DNA from: JBKHHU01 sp046539045
GTDB lineage: Bacteria > Planctomycetota > Phycisphaerae > SM23-33
DNA: 5,173 nucleotides
Reading direction: 5' to 3'
NCBI GenBank assembly: GCA_046539045.1
Contig: JBKHHU010000223.1
Location: forward strand, 1 to 5,173
A program made the position numbers and the translations under genes. Below are positions 4,785-5,173 of the stretch, piece by piece (the stretch's first letter is position 1; each line of letters begins with the position of its first letter). The notes below the pieces were generated by a model. It did not search any database. It saw only the letters and a program-made list of their open reading frames with translations, and was not told the origin of the DNA.

Positions 4785-5173
4785 ATGTCCGACCTGGTCC
4801 GATTCACGGTCTCGATAGAGAAGTCCCTCTTCGACAAGCTCGAAAGGGAAGTGGCTGCTCACAACTACTGCAATCGCTCCGAATTCGTCCGCGATATGGT
4901 CCGCAATTACCTGGTAGATCAGGAGTGGCAGACCGGCGATGAGTTGCTCGGGACGATTTCGCTGCTCTATGACCACCACACGCGCGGCCTGACGGAGTGT
5001 CTGACCGAGCGGCAGCATGATTTTCCTGGTGTGGTACTGGCCACCACGCACGTCCACCTCTCCCATCACCTGTGTGCGGAGATGATCATGGTGCGCGGCA
5101 AGGGCAAAGACATCAGAGCCCTCGCCGATTGCCTTCGGAGAGAAAAGGGCGTCCTCCACGCCAAACTCGCCGC
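4785..5173 (+). CDS. nikR: NikR nickel-responsive transcriptional regulator, 3' end cut by window edge
   Basis: Represses metal uptake genes when nickel is bound; works as a tetramer on a palindromic operator. Residues 1-44 form the ribbon-helix-helix DNA-binding domain: the strand LVRFTVSIE (4-12), helix SLFDKLEREVAAH, turn, then RSEFVRDMVRNYL (31-43). The rest is the ACT-like metal domain. Aligned with E. coli NikR (H76, H87, H89, C95), the ligands here are H78 (RQHDF), H89 and H91 (THVHLSHH), and C97 (LCAEM), so all four nickel-binding residues are present. The downstream GKDIRALADCLRREKGVLHAKL also follows the family. 129 full codons are visible, and NikR proteins are usually about 130-145 residues, so only a short tail is missing. 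It shares a strand with the methyltransferase and is divergent from the importer operon, its likely target. The open frame continues to the window end. Confidence 0.95.
   Translation, partial: MSDLVRFTVSIEKSLFDKLEREVAAHNYCNRSEFVRDMVRNYLVDQEWQTGDELLGTISLLYDHHTRGLTECLTERQHDFPGVVLATTHVHLSHHLCAEMIMVRGKGKDIRALADCLRREKGVLHAKLA

Noticed and set aside
4008..5159. 383-codon open frame on the minus strand across the methyltransferase and nikR
   Set aside because: It is antisense to two genes with clear family motifs, has no recognisable domain, and GC-rich codon bias commonly keeps such antisense frames open.

Overview
The window looks like chromosomal DNA of a GC-rich bacterium of the Planctomycetota type (Phycisphaerae-like, inferred). 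The clues are a PEP-CTERM surface protein whose tail ends in the RRRRK style, beside a pseudopilin with the GFTLIELLVVIAIL amino terminus. That pairing is very common in planctomycetes, but no rRNA or phylogenetic marker is present to confirm it. There are no mobile elements, CRISPR arrays, tRNAs or rRNAs, and almost every base is coding.

Left four-fifths (1-3981, minus strand): a compact five-gene operon read right to left. It encodes a PEP-CTERM exported protein (3981-2995), a GspG-like pseudopilin (2998-2351), a TroA/ZnuA-family metal-binding lipoprotein (2348-1533), an ABC ATPase (1536-733) and a ZnuB/MntB-family permease (740 to beyond base 1, truncated by the window). Junctions are a 4-base ATGA overlap, a 2-base gap, a 4-base ATGA overlap and an 8-base overlap, so the genes are probably translationally coupled. 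The last three genes form a complete transition-metal importer apart from the missing permease end.

Middle (3982-4115): a 134-base divergent control region. It holds a 10-bp perfect inverted repeat in the leader of the leftward operon. It also holds a palindrome centred on 4071, and two facing sigma70-like promoters whose -10 boxes (TACGAT) are the two arms of that palindrome. GTAT(T/G)A repeats run through the region.

Right (4116-5173, plus strand): a class I SAM-dependent methyltransferase (4116-4733), then a NikR nickel-responsive repressor (4785 to beyond 5173) with all four nickel ligands visible and only the extreme carboxy terminus missing. The palindrome resembles a nik operator in length and in its outer arms, so NikR may control both directions.

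Taken together, the window reads as a nickel (or related metal) homeostasis locus. In this model NikR senses metal and represses an importer that is transcribed together with two exported proteins, a PEP-CTERM surface protein and a pseudopilin. A methyltransferase of unknown substrate sits with the repressor. The roles of the surface protein, pseudopilin and methyltransferase are inferred from position only.
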